From positions 1,892,574 through 1,956,573 of the forward strand of contig SIJG01000011.1 of NCBI GenBank assembly GCA_023374025.1: 64,000 nucleotides of DNA, in the 5' to 3' direction. The DNA comes from Heterodera schachtii (Eukaryota; Nematoda; Chromadorea; Rhabditida; Heteroderidae). Positions 9,911 through 22,520 of the stretch are shown here, in pieces. Position 1 is the first letter of the stretch. Each line of letters opens with the position of its first letter. The translations under genes and the position numbers were made by a program. The notes below the pieces were generated by a model. The model made no database searches and had not been told where the DNA came from. It saw only the letters and a list, made by a program, of their open reading frames with translations.

Positions 9911-12900
9911 TTAATGCATAATCGCAATAATCCAAAATTAAATGCCAAAAATAAGAAAAAACTCAAATAAGAATTTTAATAATTTTTTATTATTTTAACC
10001 CAAGCAATTACTTCACTTCATACACACTTTATGCGGAATTTCATATTCATTAAATATTTTTATCTAAATTATTATTCGATATTTTAATGGACTTTTACAA
10101 TTGCATGATAATAAAATATTTAATTAAAATATTATAAAGAATTAAAAGTAACAAAAAAAATGTATTTAAATATTTTAAAAAATTTCTTCATATTAATGAA
10201 ATAATAATATTCCTAGCATCAGTCCAATATTTTTATGATTAACGAAATATAATTTTGTTTTAATGAAAAAATTTAATTTTATTTGCAGCTTAACTGATTT
10301 TGGTTAACATTTTGTTATTTATCTTCATTGTTTGTAATGAAAAAACAAAATTTTTATTTATAAAAATGAATAAATTAAAAATATTTCCGACGTATCAAAT
10401 TATTTACCTTAAAATTGATTGTAAATGGAAAATAGTTAAAAATGTGAAAGATTTATTTGTAAGAAAATAATAGATATTATGATGGAAAATAAAGTAAGAA
10501 TTTATAGGAAAATGTTGAAATGGCTGTGGTAAGTTGATATTTTTTTTTATCTTTACAAAATGCCAAACACCGAAAATTAAGAATAAATGTTATGACAAAA
10601 TCATAGCAATAAAAATAATTTTCAAATAACTAAACCAAAAATAATTAATAAAATAAGGATAAAAAGGCATAAATTCGGTGAAGGAGCAAATAAAAAGAAA
10701 AATATAATATGTGTATATCAAAAAATATAAAAATTTATAATATATATTTGATATTATAGCTATTTTAGCTTTTTTAATTATGTTACAAAAAATATTTTAA
10801 ATAAAATGACAAATCATTTAATGTAAAAAGTATATAAAAGTTAAGAATCTCTCCCAACAACCAGCAATTGATTCGTTTACTGAATCAAGGGGAAGAGACA
10901 AGAATAAAGAATGAATAGCAAATCTCGAATCTTATAACAATAACATAAAAACAAAAATAAAAGAAAATTTTAATTTAAGCTAGAATTAAGCTAAACAGAA
11001 TTTGAATCTTTAAAATAAAACGATAAAATTTAAAATAATAAATTAATACAAATATTACAATGATGTGAAACTATAATTTAAAGTACGATATTATACAAAT
11101 CTCTACGGAGATAAATATGCAAATATTTATTAAAATAATTAACATTAAGTTCTAAGTGATTAATGCCTTCTAAATAATTTAAAATAAAGTTTTAATTTAA
11201 AGTTAAAAAGAAACAATAATAAAAATTAATATTAAAGATAAAAAACAATTAACAAAAAATATAATTTTTAAAATTAAAAAATTAAAAGCAAATTAATTTT
11301 TATTAAAAAATTATTATTTTATTACTAATTCGAACATTTAGCTCATATAAATAAAAAAATTTACTTATAAAAATTGCCGTAAAATAAAAGTGAGCTGATC
11401 ACTCTAAGCAGTGACAGCGGGAGATTTCATGATTTTCTAATAAATCAATTATAAAAGTGGTAAATCAAAAACAAGTCTCAAAATAACAAATTAAAAATTA
11501 ATGAAATCTTTTGCATATAGATATTTATTTAAGTCTTTCAATTTTACTTTAAAAATGCAAAATAAACATTTTTTTATATGCACTAAAAAAATCAAAAAAT
11601 CTCCACTTTCAAATAGCGTCAAACTTTGGTAGTTTGACATTTAAAGAGAGTTTTTCCTTTTCAATTCATTATTTTTTGCCCTTTCCTTTAAAAATTGACC
11701 ACAATTAAAATAATTAGATTAATTTGTTTTTTTTTAATTTTTTTTTTGTAATCAGTCATATTAATTAAATTTAAAATATTTGTTTACAACAAAGCAATGT
11801 TTTAAATATTTATTTTAATAAGCAATTAGAGGGTGCATGGTTTTCAATTACTCTTAATCGTTGATTTGAGTGTAATTATTTATTAGTAATAATTTTAGAA
11901 TTAAAAAATCTTTGCTTAAATGACATTCTTTGATTAAGGTAATAGGTATGTTTAATTGTTTGTTTTTTCAATTTCATTGTCATGTTCACTTGGCTTTCTC
12001 TCGTAGATTTAAGCGCGTGGCACTCGAAACTTTTTTTATTTCACTGTTTGATTCAAAAATATTTGATTTTAATAATTATTTAAGAGTTTATTATGGATTA
12101 GTTAATACTTTTATTTTCAATATTATTAATCATGCCATTTTCAGTCGAACGACCAAACTTCTGGACAGTTTCTTTCTTTTTCTTTCATTTATTTATAGTT
12201 ATTCTTATTTATTTTTAATTATATACTAAACTAAATTTTATTCAATCTTTAATATTGAGGCTTTATGATAACAAAATTTGCTTTTAATTATCAGCCTGTT
12301 TGATTATATTTTAATAAAAGTATTTTTTTTTTGTAAAGGCACGAATTAGATGAAAATCCAATGTTTTATAACTTTATTAGATAGTTTTAATAAAAATGCT
12401 ATTAAATTTTTTTTAATTCTTAATTTATTGTTTAGGTGTCTTGTTTTTTCTTTCTTATTCAATGATTTTTTCCATGTATCATTTTAATTTTCTTCAAGCA
12501 TGCAATTATTTGTTTTGATCTTGTTGAGGCCGTTGAAAAAAACAACTTATTTGTTTTGCGCACTTCATTATTCAATTAAATTTATTTATTATTTTCTTTT
12601 GTTTGTAAAATTTATTAATTGCGTAGCTATTCATTTATGCGGACATTTAAGATTCCAAGATTTATTTAACTTCATAATAAACACTACTTTAGGTACATTA
12701 AGTTTTGTCCATATTTTTAAATATTTATGGATTTTTTCATCTTGACCTCATTCTTTTTTGGTCCTGATTCGTTTCTTCCAACCAACTCAAGCCCTCTCAT
12801 TAATATTTCAAACACAAAATTATCCACATTTTTTATTCAATTATTCTCATTAATTTATTGTTAAGTTTTAAAATCAAATTTAGATGATTGGGGTTACTTC

Positions 12901-13260
12901 TATTTATCTATATTTTGAGAATTTTTTTTTAAATAATAATTCTTCGTTTGTTGCTTCTTTAATAGTCGAAAATTCAAGTTACGGGAATCATTTCATTTTC
13001 TTCAAAATATTCTGAAATGTTTTAATGTATAAGCTTAAAATTTGTTGTTATCATTTGAAATTTTAAAAATAACAAGACCCAAACTAGTAATTTCCTTTCA
13101 AATAAATGTTTTTTTTCCGGAGAGTACAGAATTTATGTTATGTGTTGTTATTTGTTTTATTAGAATTTTTTTATTTTTAAACCCATTTATTTCTAATATA
13201 AATAAATTAATTAATCAAAAATAATTAATTGAAATTTTATGTTTTGAGAAAATTTGAAAT
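9911..13260. other. AT-rich stretch without assignable gene
   Basis: About 3.3 kb of roughly 80% AT. A pyrimidine tract with CAG at about 10890 (minus) and short open stretches at about 12000-12060, 12145-12180 and 12630-12740 (plus) could be exons. They are too short and too biased to support a call. No repeat structure is obvious. Confidence 0.5.
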
Positions 13261-13317
13261 AATTACAATTATTCTATTTAAAAAGAGAAATAAAAAAAAA
13301 GAACTGTCACAAATTAA

Positions 13318-13650
13318 AAAGATGAACAAAAGATTGAAATTGCGCAAAAACTTATTGAAATGAAAAACGAATTAAAACAAAAAAGAAAATATTCAAAAAA
13401 AGAATGGCAAGAAAATTACGCCGAAATTTGTAAGAAAATTGGAGTGAGCCTTTCGGTAGTTGATAAATGGAAGATAAAATTTGGCATTCGCTGTAAATTC
13501 ATAATGAAAAATGAAAAATTGAAAAAATGAAAATTTATTGGCAAATAAAAAAAGAAAATCCAAAAATTAGTGACAAAGAAATAGCAAAAATGTTAAATTC
13601 TTCAGCAAAGAACATTCGCAGATGGAAAGCCATTCAATTCTTATAATAAG
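13318..13650 (+). pseudogene. HTH family copy D, fragment
   Basis: Reads module 2 (KKEWQENYAEICKKIGVSLS, then VVDKWKIKFGIR), then a frame break around 13510, then module 3 (KISDKEIAKMLNSSAKNIRR). No leader or linker and no module 1. The module-3 text is closest to copies A and B. Confidence 0.75.
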
Positions 13651-14230
13651 AATTTTAAATATTTCTTGTAAATCCCTCAAAAAAAACATTTTATTCATAA
13701 TTATCATTTAAATTTTTTTATTTCATATTTTTTTACTTTATAAAATGGCTTAAAAATAAAAATAAAATCATGAAAAAAGAGTTAATTAAGCAATAGTGAA
13801 GAAAAGAAATTAACTTCGGTTGCACGCGAAATGTAAAATTCAGCAGTTTATCGAACTTAATTCTTTCTATAATTAGAAAAATCGCACCAAATTTTTTATG
13901 TCTGACAAGGGAACCACCCGAACTGTAAACTCGGAAAACGCATATAAATTTGGTGCCATTGGATCAAAAAACTTTTCTTGTCAGAACATTCGAATGATGA
14001 TTTTGATGAGAAAAACTCATTAATTTTTATTCATATTTGATAAAAAGTAATTCCTAATTTTAAATCAAACTAAAAAACTTACAACGAACTAAAAATGTTT
14101 TTATGCTAATTTAAAAACAATGAGTAATAAATTAATTCAAATTAATGTCAATAAATGCAATATTTTAGAAAATTTTCTAGCTTCATAAAATTCAATTGCC
14201 TCCATAATTTCTTTCTCTCTCTCTCTCTCT

Positions 14231-15205
14231 CACCGCAGTGGGACATTTGCGGACGGACATTTGCGGACGGACATTTGCGGACGGACACTTGCGGACGGAC
14301 ACTTGCGGACGGACACTTGCGGACGGACATTTGCGGACGGACACTTGCGGACGGACATTTGCGGACAATTTCAGGAAAAAAATAAAAAAAATTCGTAAAA
14401 AAATTTTAAAAAATTACTGAAAATATGGAATGGAGACTTAAAACTTAATAAAACTTTGTTTTTGGGCTTTTAATCCTAACATTTATTTTTACATTTCAAA
14501 AAAATTAATTTCACTACTTTTATTTAAATGATTAAAGTAAAATTGGTCCCCGACATCTGGGAAGTGTGTTTTCCACCGAGATTTTTTAAATTTCTCTAGC
14601 CATACAGACAAATCTTGTAGGGGAATTTGCTTACCCTCCCGCTGAATTTTCTTTTCCTTATTTCTTCGGGATTGAGAAGAACCAAAGCAAGACACATAAG
14701 TCTTCTCTACTTTACATCAGCAGGGAAAAAAGCATTTGAAGCCCAAAAAATTTTCAGTAAAGAAAATCGGAAATCCAATGCCCAAAAATGTCGGGAATCG
14801 GATTTTAGTAAAGCTGGTGTTCAGCATTTATATAATTGGCTGTTCATTTTGAAATAGCAAAGCAAATTTTGTTCGCGATTAAGCATGTCTCAGAATATTT
14901 TCTAAAGATAAAAATAGCACTCTCACCGAATTTGAGTGTAACAGGCGACATTCACACTTCCCCGAGGTTGGGGACAATTTTAACTTTAATAACTTAAAAT
15001 ACAAGAAGTGAAACAATTTCTCAGAAATTTAAAATAAGATGCTAGGCCTAGAAGTCCAAAAACAAAGTTCTATTTAATTTTCAGTCTTCATTCCATATTT
15101 TCAGAAATTTTTTAAAAATTTTTACGAAGTTTTTTTATTTTTTCCCGTAATTGTCCGCAAATGTCCGTCCGCAAGTGTCCGTCCGCAAATGTCCGTAAGG
15201 CATAA
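14231..15205. mobile_element. TIR element with GCGGACGGACA subterminal repeats, copy 1
   Basis: Starts CAGTGGGACATTTGCGGACG and continues as seven to eight tandem GGACGGACATTTGC/GGACGGACACTTGC units. The right end is the inverted complement (GTCCGCAAATGTCCGTCCGC, about 15150-15196) and the inverted homology continues inward through AATATGGAATGGAGACT. The interior 14490-14990 has small open frames on both strands but no recognisable transposase. The right terminus is shortened. A second copy is at 27046-27477. Confidence 0.8.
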
Positions 15206-15394
15206 AACGATCCCAATAAGGTGAATTGATCAAAAATAAAGAAACAAACAATTTTGTAAAATAAAAATAATGCCATTCCAATAAATCCGGGTCCAAAGTC
15301 CATTTGCCTGGCTCTAAGCAAAGAAAAGCCTTGGTTTTTCTGGGCCTGGACTTTGGTCCAAAAAATCTTTTCCATGTTTTACACAAAATACCAC

Positions 15395-15840
15395 ACCCCC
15401 CCCCCCCCCTTCGTTCGTTGTAAGGGGGGCCGATGTAAAAGAGTTGGGTGACCGTAACGAAGGGATGAAAGAGGGAAATTTTGATTTGAACAATTTCTTA
15501 ACTAAACTCATTAATTATTCCAATTTTTTTCTCGTCGGCGCCTAACGGCACCGCCGACCCTAAAAACCATTATTTTTCCTTAAAAATTTAGCTCAAAATC
15601 GGAAATTTAGTCATTTTTTGGACAAAATCTGTTAACAAATCGTATTAAAAAATTACAGAAAAATTTTGCAGGCAGCGCCTATCGGCACCGCCGGACCCCC
15701 CCCCCCCCCCATGTTGCCCAATTTTTTTTCTGAAAAAAGCGGGCCGCAAAAAAAGGTGGTTGAATAGGTTGCCCTCGGAGAAAATTTTGACCCCCCCCCC
15801 CCCCTCTCCGTTGTCTCAATCGTCGTATTGCCCTTGGCCT
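15395..15840. repeat. poly-C tracts and CGGCGCCTATCGGCACCG repeats
   Basis: Three C-tracts of 12-17 nt (about 15396, 15697, 15791) and two copies of a short palindromic block, GGCGCCTANCGGCACCGCCG. The same block recurs at about 17290, 17605, 41617, 46063, 46562, 47335 and 47465, always near TTTTGTTAACA-type sequence, so it marks one repeat family. Confidence 0.6.
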
Positions 15841-15843
15841 GAG

Positions 15844-16282
15844 ACACCCCTTGTATATGCATGTGCGGGACCAGACTCCCGCCGGTAAAATTCCGTCGGG
15901 GCCCAGGTCCCGCCAGGTCTTATTTTTTCCATACAATATTGAACACTAAAGTTTCTTACTAGGAAATTCTTTTTTTTTGCATTTCTATAGACCGTTCTGA
16001 AGAGATGCGATTTGTTAGGCGATGACTGTGCGCCGACCCAACAAATTATGCTGCAAATTGATGAATTGATGCAGTGTTGTACGCCATCCCATCCGTGGCG
16101 GCTATGCCTTTGTTATGTGCAGCCGATCAGGGTGGATAAAGTACTCAAATTTGAAATTTTATAGCAATTAGAGGGATGTATATACAATAATTTGGTCAAT
16201 TTTTCAGAGTGAATTCGCCGCATCGCCCGGAGAAATGTGTCCGGAAGAATTATACGACCATTTCATGAAGAGTAATTATTAA
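15844..16282 (+). CDS. 3' exons of a cysteine-rich gene
   Basis: Best-supported exons: 15991-16140, after acceptor TTTCTATAG, reading VLKRCDLLGDDCAPTQQIML ... LMQCCTPSHPWRLCLCYVQP; and 16208-16282, after TTTTTCAG, reading SEFAASPGEMCPEELYDHFM and ending KSNY-TAA. The 67-bp intron keeps phase 0. A probable preceding exon ends at 15884 (CCGCCG|GTAAAA) and adds CICMCGTRLPP in frame, giving about ten cysteines in all. Base composition is far less AT-rich than around it. The first exons were not found; repeat insertions at 14.2-15.8 kb may lie in an intron or may have destroyed them. The family is not recognised; a secreted disulfide-rich protein is possible. The donor could also be AGG|GTGGAT, three codons shorter. 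Confidence 0.6.
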
Positions 16283-16852
16283 AAAAAACTCATAAAATTG
16301 TAAGGATTGAGCCAGCAGACGGTTAAAACGCTTTAAACCGAAAGCATAAAGATTGAAATTCCAAAGCGAATCGACAAATTAATTGATCAGACTTCAGCTG
16401 ATCAGGTCTTTCTTGCCAACGCTCGCTCGAACAAACGGGAGGCGCGTTGAGAAAAAACGAAAAAAAAAAAATTAAATTTCCATAAAATTAAATGGCTCAT
16501 GGACAATGAAATCAAATTTTTAAATGTCATTATAAAAAAAAGCCATCAAAAAGGGCGTTTAGGACAATCAGTGGTTTTAATTAACCGTGCCAAAATGACA
16601 TAAATTTGATAAAACACTGGCGGACTCAGGCTGAACGTCCGAACGTCCCATCGCCATAATAAATGATCCATCGTCAGACCATGCACCAGGGATGTTGCGA
16701 ATCGAAAAATAAAATACGAAATGCGAAATACGCACGAAATACGAAATTTTTTTTACTGAAAAAATTCAAAATATAAATCAAAAAAATCAAAACAATTTAT
16801 TTTCAGATTTTGTTTTATCTATTTCTTTAATTTAGAAATAACCAACTAAACT

Positions 16853-17229
16853 GGGAACCGGCCACTTCGGCGCGGGCCATTTCGGCGCCGATTCAAATAA
16901 CTTTTTTCATTATCAACCAAATTAAATATTTTTATTATCTTCGATAGCTCTTGAGATTCTCTAATAGCCTGCAAAATTTCAAAAAATTTCATCTGGTTAC
17001 AAAAAAGTTATGGCCAAAAAACCTCAAAAATTGACTTTCTTGGCTTTTTCGGCGCCGCGTGCCATAACTTTTTTATTTTTGAATCATTCATTTCTATTTT
17101 GGCATGTAAATATAGAGCACACATAGAGCTTTCAAATGATGCCAGAATGACTAAAGTTGACTGACAAATAAAAAAGTTATAGCATTTCAAGCGGCGCCGA
17201 AATGGTCCGCGCCGAAGTGACCCCGACCC
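16853..17229. mobile_element. nested TIR element, 8-bp TSD ACTAAACT
   Basis: Left end GGGAACCGGCCACTTCGGCG; the right end, inverted, reads GGGTCGGGGTCACTTCGGCG, with about 38 bp of paired sequence. Exact 8-bp duplications ACTAAACT lie at 16845-16852 and 17230-17237. It inserted into the CAGGGATGTTG element and is therefore younger. Confidence 0.85.
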
Positions 17230-17718
17230 ACTAAACTGTAGTCTGCTAACAAATTTTCATTTTTTTTTTGCCGCATGATTTCTCAAAATTCTTTTGGGGA
17301 GGTGTTCCGGCGGTGCAAAAGGCGCCGCCGTGAAAATTTTACAAAATTAGAGTCCAACCTGCTAACAAATTTTGTCCAAAAAAATTAAAAATTTTTGCGA
17401 ATTTGAGCCAAGCCAAAGTTTCTGGAATTTCTTTTAATAAATTCAACAATTTTCGTTAGAACTGCCTATTATTTTAAATTCCAAATCAGTCCTAAAAAAT
17501 TTTTGAGAATTTTTCTAGGTTTTTAATGACAATCTTACATACTTTATTTTTTTGGCTCTGTATTTTAAGAAACTTTTTAGGAACCTTTGGGGGTGGAGTC
17601 CGGCGGGTGCAGATAGGCGCCGCCGGAAAATTTTGAAATTTTGAGTGAGATAAAACTTGGAATTTTATTAATTAAATTTAAATTGAAATAACATAAAGAA
17701 AATATAAAAAAAGTTGTG

Positions 17719-17790
17719 TCCCGTTAGGGAATTGAACCCAAGCGAAAAATAATAAAAGTCACAAGGTTTATCCACTAGACCAGATAAGCA
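17719..17790 (-). other. tRNA-like module inside hAT element
   Basis: Minus strand: TGGTCTAGTGGATAAACC (A-box and D-arm-like), about 30 nt of T-rich sequence, then GGGTTCAATTCCC (B-box and T-arm) and TAACGGGAC. The anticodon arm does not fold normally. It is a second case, after 1258-1632, of a tRNA-derived module inside a non-autonomous element. Confidence 0.5.
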
Positions 17791-18673
17791 TATGAAAATG
17801 CACTTTAAAAGAAATAAATAAGTTAATTTTTCTTAAAAATTTCTCCCTATCCATAAATTTCCTTCTCTAATTTTTTACTAAGACCCCCATTCTTACCAGT
17901 GCTTAAAATTTCGTGTTTCGTGCCAAAATACGAAATACGAACACGAAAAGCCCTAAAAACACGAAAATACGAAAAATACGAACACGAAATACGAAACGAT
18001 CAACATCCCTGCCATGCACCAGTTGATTCCGGCGCAAAGATCAAAATCCTTATAAACCGAAATAACATATATAAAAATACCCAAATTACCTTCCAAACGT
18101 GCTGGGCCCAAACAAGTGTTTTTTTTAATTTTGTCGATTTATTGTTCTAAAAAAAGTAACATCATACAATTTAATAATGAGAATTGCCCGATTTTGAGGA
18201 CCCGAATTTTAGAGACATGCACAATTAAAAAAGTGTAATATCGGTTTTTTAATCAAAATAAACAAATGTAGTTTTCAAGTTAATAGCTTGGCATAAAATT
18301 CATCTCGATAATATCGAATTCGAACAGAGTCAGGGATTTTTAATTATCTTATTATATTGTAACTACAATAAAAAATTAATCAGGTTATGTTTAAAAAAAA
18401 TACCAAATAAAGCTAAATATTTAAATATGCTATAAATCATTTAAAAAATTAATTTTTCTTCGTATGGTGTACTGTATTTTCCGATTTATCTAATGTTCTT
18501 TCTTTTATACTTTGAGTATTGATTTTTTTTACTTTTCGTGAATTAAAATGTCTAATAAATTAGTATGAAACAAAGTTTGATTTTAATTGAATTTCTGGTA
18601 TATTTATCCGTTGAAATTCATCTACTCCCGAGAAATTGGATATTTTTATTGGCCATCTCCCGTCATATTCAAA

Positions 18674-19110
18674 CCATCTCCACATTTTTCTTTAATCTAG
18701 GTTTGTATTTTCTTAATGAGCCTAGTGGAATCTTCAACTTTTCAGCAATTTTAAGGTCGGTGAGATTTTTATTTTCTCTTTTTAGCAAATAATATTGCTT
18801 AATTATTTCAATTTTTTCGACAATTGTGAGCATTTTCGGTCTGCAATAATTGAAATAAAATTATTTTCCAACATTTCTCTTTTTTCATCATCATTTTTTT
18901 GATTTTTCACTAAGTTTCCTTTTTTAAATTGTTTCTTCCATTTATAAATACTTCTGATATTTATGTTCAAATGTTTTGCTAATATTTTTACATTTTTTTT
19001 CTTTTTTTCATCTTATGAACAATCTTTTTTGATCGGTCCAAACTCTCTTTTCCATTTATAAATTTTCTCTTTACCGACACCCAAATGACTAAAATAAATT
19101 TCAACAATAA
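18674..19110 (-). pseudogene. HTH family copy E, divergent, intron-bearing
   Basis: Minus strand, at least three HTH modules. One reads HLGVGKEKIYKWKREFGPI (about 19025-19095). The next reads ILAKHLNINIRSIYKWKKQF (about 18930-18995). The last, after a clear acceptor ATTATTGCAG at about 18842, reads MLTIVEKIEIIKQYYLLKRE, then KIAEKLKIPLGSLRKYKPRL. The last module lacks the usual W. No leader was found and frames do not join cleanly, so I call it a decayed relative, nearer to the exon-per-module type than to the intronless copies. Confidence 0.65.
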
Positions 19111-19861
19111 ATTTATCTTTGATTTAAATATTTTTTGTAACAGAAAAAGAATCAACGGGAAAAGTGCAATATTGTGATGAAAACAGTGAGGGGTGGATGT
19201 TTTTTAATTAACTCATCTGTTATTTGCAAAAAAGAAACAAAAATAAAAAAGAAAGTTAAAATTAAAAACATTGAAAAAAATAAATTTATATTTTTGGAAA
19301 AATAAATAAACCGTAAATTCATTTTATTATTATTTTTGAATAAAAACCGAATTAAAAATTTATTCATTTCACATTTTTTTAAATTTTATTAAAATTTTAA
19401 ATGGGAAAATGAGTGCGTGCTGATTTGTAGCAAAAAAAGAAATTAATAAAAGAAAATGAAATTCATTAAACTCAAAAATTGAAGAGAGCCAAAAAAGGGG
19501 GAGAATGGGAAGAAATTACCAGTTTTGTAACAAAAATTGGACGGCTTTTTTTGGCGGTAATTTGACAATGATTTGATTAATAATTAATTAATTACGATGG
19601 GAATCTTTTAAATAATTAAAGAAAGGTGAACCTATATATTAGATTAGAGAAGTGAAATTAATAAATAAAAATATTTCCTAAGAAAAACATAGCATTCGCA
19701 ATTTTTTTTCCTTTGGCTTTTACGGAATTTTTGAAAACTGATTAGGATTCGGGGGATCATAAAACTGGGAATTTTTGCTCCACGGTAGCACGACCAAAAT
19801 TTTCCGGGTCTGGTGCCGAACTAACGCATTTGTTTTTTCATTTTTTAATTCCTAATATTTA

Positions 19862-21872
19862 TTACGCAACAATAGGCAGTTGAGCATTTTGATTGTTATT
19901 TTGGAGGTTATTCATCGGTGTTTGCTGTTGTGCAACTGCATTTGCTCTCCTGCATATCGTATGCCGGACGAAATTTAGCACGGCGTTACGGTAGTCACCG
20001 ACACAGAGAATTGAGACCAGCGGATTCAGTACGGGCAACCAATGCAAAGGAATGCTGGTGCACATTTGAATAAATAAAGAGCTTAGGGACAATTTGAGTT
20101 CGAAAATCAACAATTGAGCAGTGAGTATAATATAGATTATATTCATAGCCAACGGTATAAATGCCTAAATTTATAGATTTAAGGTAATAAAAATTATCTA
20201 TTAATTTACTTGGATAATCAAATTGATTGTTATTTGTCGGTTAATTTGATGTCTTCTTGTTGAACTTTGGTCCAAATTTTTATGAACAAATTTGGCCATT
20301 TTATAGCCACAAATCACAACTGTCGCATAGCAAATGATGTTTTCAATAAAAAGAGCACCAATTGAAATTTGCACGGGAAAATAATCCTAAAATTAAAAAA
20401 AAAAATCTGAAAATAAATATGAATTCAGCTAACATTTCGTTCACAATATGTCACAAAGCCGCTGAGATTGCCACCCAAAAGTTGTTGAATTTGAAGTATT
20501 TCACCGGCATTAAGCAATGAAAGATTTATATGGTCAATTGCAACAATATAATCATATGTCCAAGTCAATATAGCGATAGAAAACGCAAATGAAAGCATTG
20601 CAACATATTTTTTAACTGAGATTTGTAAGTTCCTAAATATCAATAAAAATTGAAATTAAAGTGAAATTTTTTATGGTTAATATAAAGACAAATATTGACA
20701 ATTATAAAAAACAAAACAAATGGCACTAATTAATAATAAATAAATTTTGCCAATATATATTTTTACCTGTTTAACACCAAAAAACGATAAATGAATTGAA
20801 CACACAATCCAAATAATGAAAAGAATTGCATGATTAGCCAACTGTTGATCAGCAAAGTGCCAAACTGAGACGAAATTGACAAATAATCGAACAATGGCGA
20901 AACCGAAAGAACCAATACCCAACGGTTGGTTGAAACCGAAACCTGAAAAAATAAAAATAATCTAAAAGGCGTATGTATATTTATTAGGAGGTTTGGAAAA
21001 TGTTCGGCTTTAGCCTCACCCCACTATGTTGTTTTTGATAGGCCGATGAGGCTAAATTTGCAAAATTAGGCTTTTGTGGTTTTTGGGAAAAAATCTTTAA
21101 AATTATAATTATTTACTAAAATCATGTTCATAATTGCAGTAAAATTTCAAAATTTCCCCGGCGGAGTTTAAATTACACCGCCGGCTCTTTCTTTTAAAAA
21201 ATTAATGGTGGAAACAATGAAGACGACCAGATAAAAGTAAGTCATCTACGATTTTTAGTGCTAAAATTTTAAAATTTTCATCTATGAGTTATACAACTGA
21301 AAAAGTAATGAAAAATCTCCAAGAATATTAAAGGAAATCGCCGCGAGGGGAAAAAACAGAAATTTTAATTCTTTACAGCAAAAAAGGTGAACTCGGGTTT
21401 TATTTTTTAATGGAAAAATAAAAAATTAATAAATATCCCACTGAAATTTATGAAAATCGAAATTTGACGTGATTAAAATAAAGCAATGAGCACTTGAAAA
21501 AGACCAAGTATTGGTATGGACTTACGCGCTAAATAAACCTAAAACCCGTAGTCCCTAAAACCGTGTAGGTCACAAATACAGGTTATGGGCACTACGGGTC
21601 CGTAAAAACCGGATTACGAGTTTGGGCAATCTTTGATCCCTTCTTTGTACTCATTTGCCTTAGCCCAAGTGCTTAGTACCCACATTTTGCGACAGAAAGG
21701 AAAGAACTGATAAAACAATGTCCACAAGCGCAGTTTGGAGCAAAATTCGCTTGTACACTTTCATTTCCTTTGGCGATCGCTTCACCACCAACAAAATTAA
21801 AATTGCATTTAAACACAATGCCAGAAACAGGCTAATTGATGCGTTAAGACGATGAATTTGAATTAGCATCAT
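19862..21872 (-). CDS. seven-transmembrane chemoreceptor, Str/Srd-like
   Basis: Five exons on the minus strand: 21872-21680, 20942-20767, 20632-20434, 20386-20210, 20164-19862; about 348 residues, normal for nematode serpentine receptors. The chosen start (ATG ATG) lies just before TM1 (IHRLNASISLFLALCLNAIL) and behind a splice-acceptor-like CATTTAG that could take a spliced leader. Family marks are PKEMKVYKRILLQ after TM1, RRHQINRQITINLIIQ before TM6, and WLPVLNPLVSILCVGDYRNA at TM7. The tail is Gln/Asn rich. Predicted role: G-protein-coupled detection of chemical cues in sensory neurons. One oddity: the exon 2 donor (CAG|GTAAAA) leaves phase 0 but exon 3 needs phase 2, so there is an indel, a mis-called junction, or a pseudogene. 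Intron 1 (20943-21679) holds a repeat with TTAGCCTCACCCC ends. Confidence 0.85.
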
Positions 21873-21959
21873 CGGGATTGAGATTTTTTGGATGCTTAAA
21901 GTCAATATTTGAATTAAGATACGCCACTTGTAATTTCTTCGCTAAATGCACAAAGTGTA

Positions 21960-22520
21960 AGAAAATGGAAAAATAAATTCATAACTTTGGTTGAAAAGTA
22001 AATTATTTTCAATTCTTGATAAAATTCGGCAGTCAAATTATTAAAAAAATCAAAGAAATAAGGGCAATTATATCTCTGTATTATGAAACTGTGTTAATGA
22101 CAGATTTTCTTTTCATTTGATTTTCTGAAGTTGAAATCAAAAATTCGGACCCAATTATTTGTATGAGAAGCCCTTAATTTGTGGTTTTTCTTTGACAAAT
22201 TGGCACATTTTCCGTTACTTTTCTTGTTCATATAATTTATTATTTGGCGCCGATTTTAACAGTAAACTTAATTTCAGCTTTTTGACAGGTGACACCTGAG
22301 ACATTAATTAACGTTTAGACAGTGCTGAATAGCTGGTATTAAATTAACTGTTAAAATCCCCGCCAAGTATTAATTTCTAACAGAAAGACAAAAGATAAAG
22401 GAAAATGTGCCAATTTGTCAGTGAAAATCAAATTAAAGGCTTACTTACTAATAATTGGATACAAATTTTTTTATTTCAACTCAGAAACAGATGAAAAAAA
22501 TCAGTCCTTAACAGAGTTTC
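21960..22520. mobile_element. foldback-type repeat with relative at 23590-23900
   Basis: The segment 22150-22275 (AAATTGGCACATTTTCC, GGCGCCGATTTTAACAGTAA) is repeated inverted at about 22335-22450 (ACTGTTAAAATC, GGAAAATGTGCCAATTTGTC). A diverged direct relative of the left half lies at 23590-23900 (TGATTTTAACAGTAAACTTAATTTCAGC is shared). No coding potential. Confidence 0.6.

Larger units (their letters stand above)
16687..18011. mobile_element. hAT-type non-autonomous element, 8-bp TSD CCATGCAC
   Basis: Ends CAGGGATGTTGCGAATCG (left) and CGATCAACATCCCTG (right) are inverted repeats. They are flanked by exact 8-bp duplications CCATGCAC at 16679-16686 and 18012-18019, the signature of hAT transposition. 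Subterminal regions are ACGAAATACGAAA repeats. No transposase is present. A second element is nested inside at 16853-17229. Confidence 0.9.

Noticed and set aside
15653..15936. Gly-rich open frames near the poly-C tracts
   Set aside because: Caused by homopolymer C and GGCGCC repeats; they overlap a better-supported exon on the plus strand.
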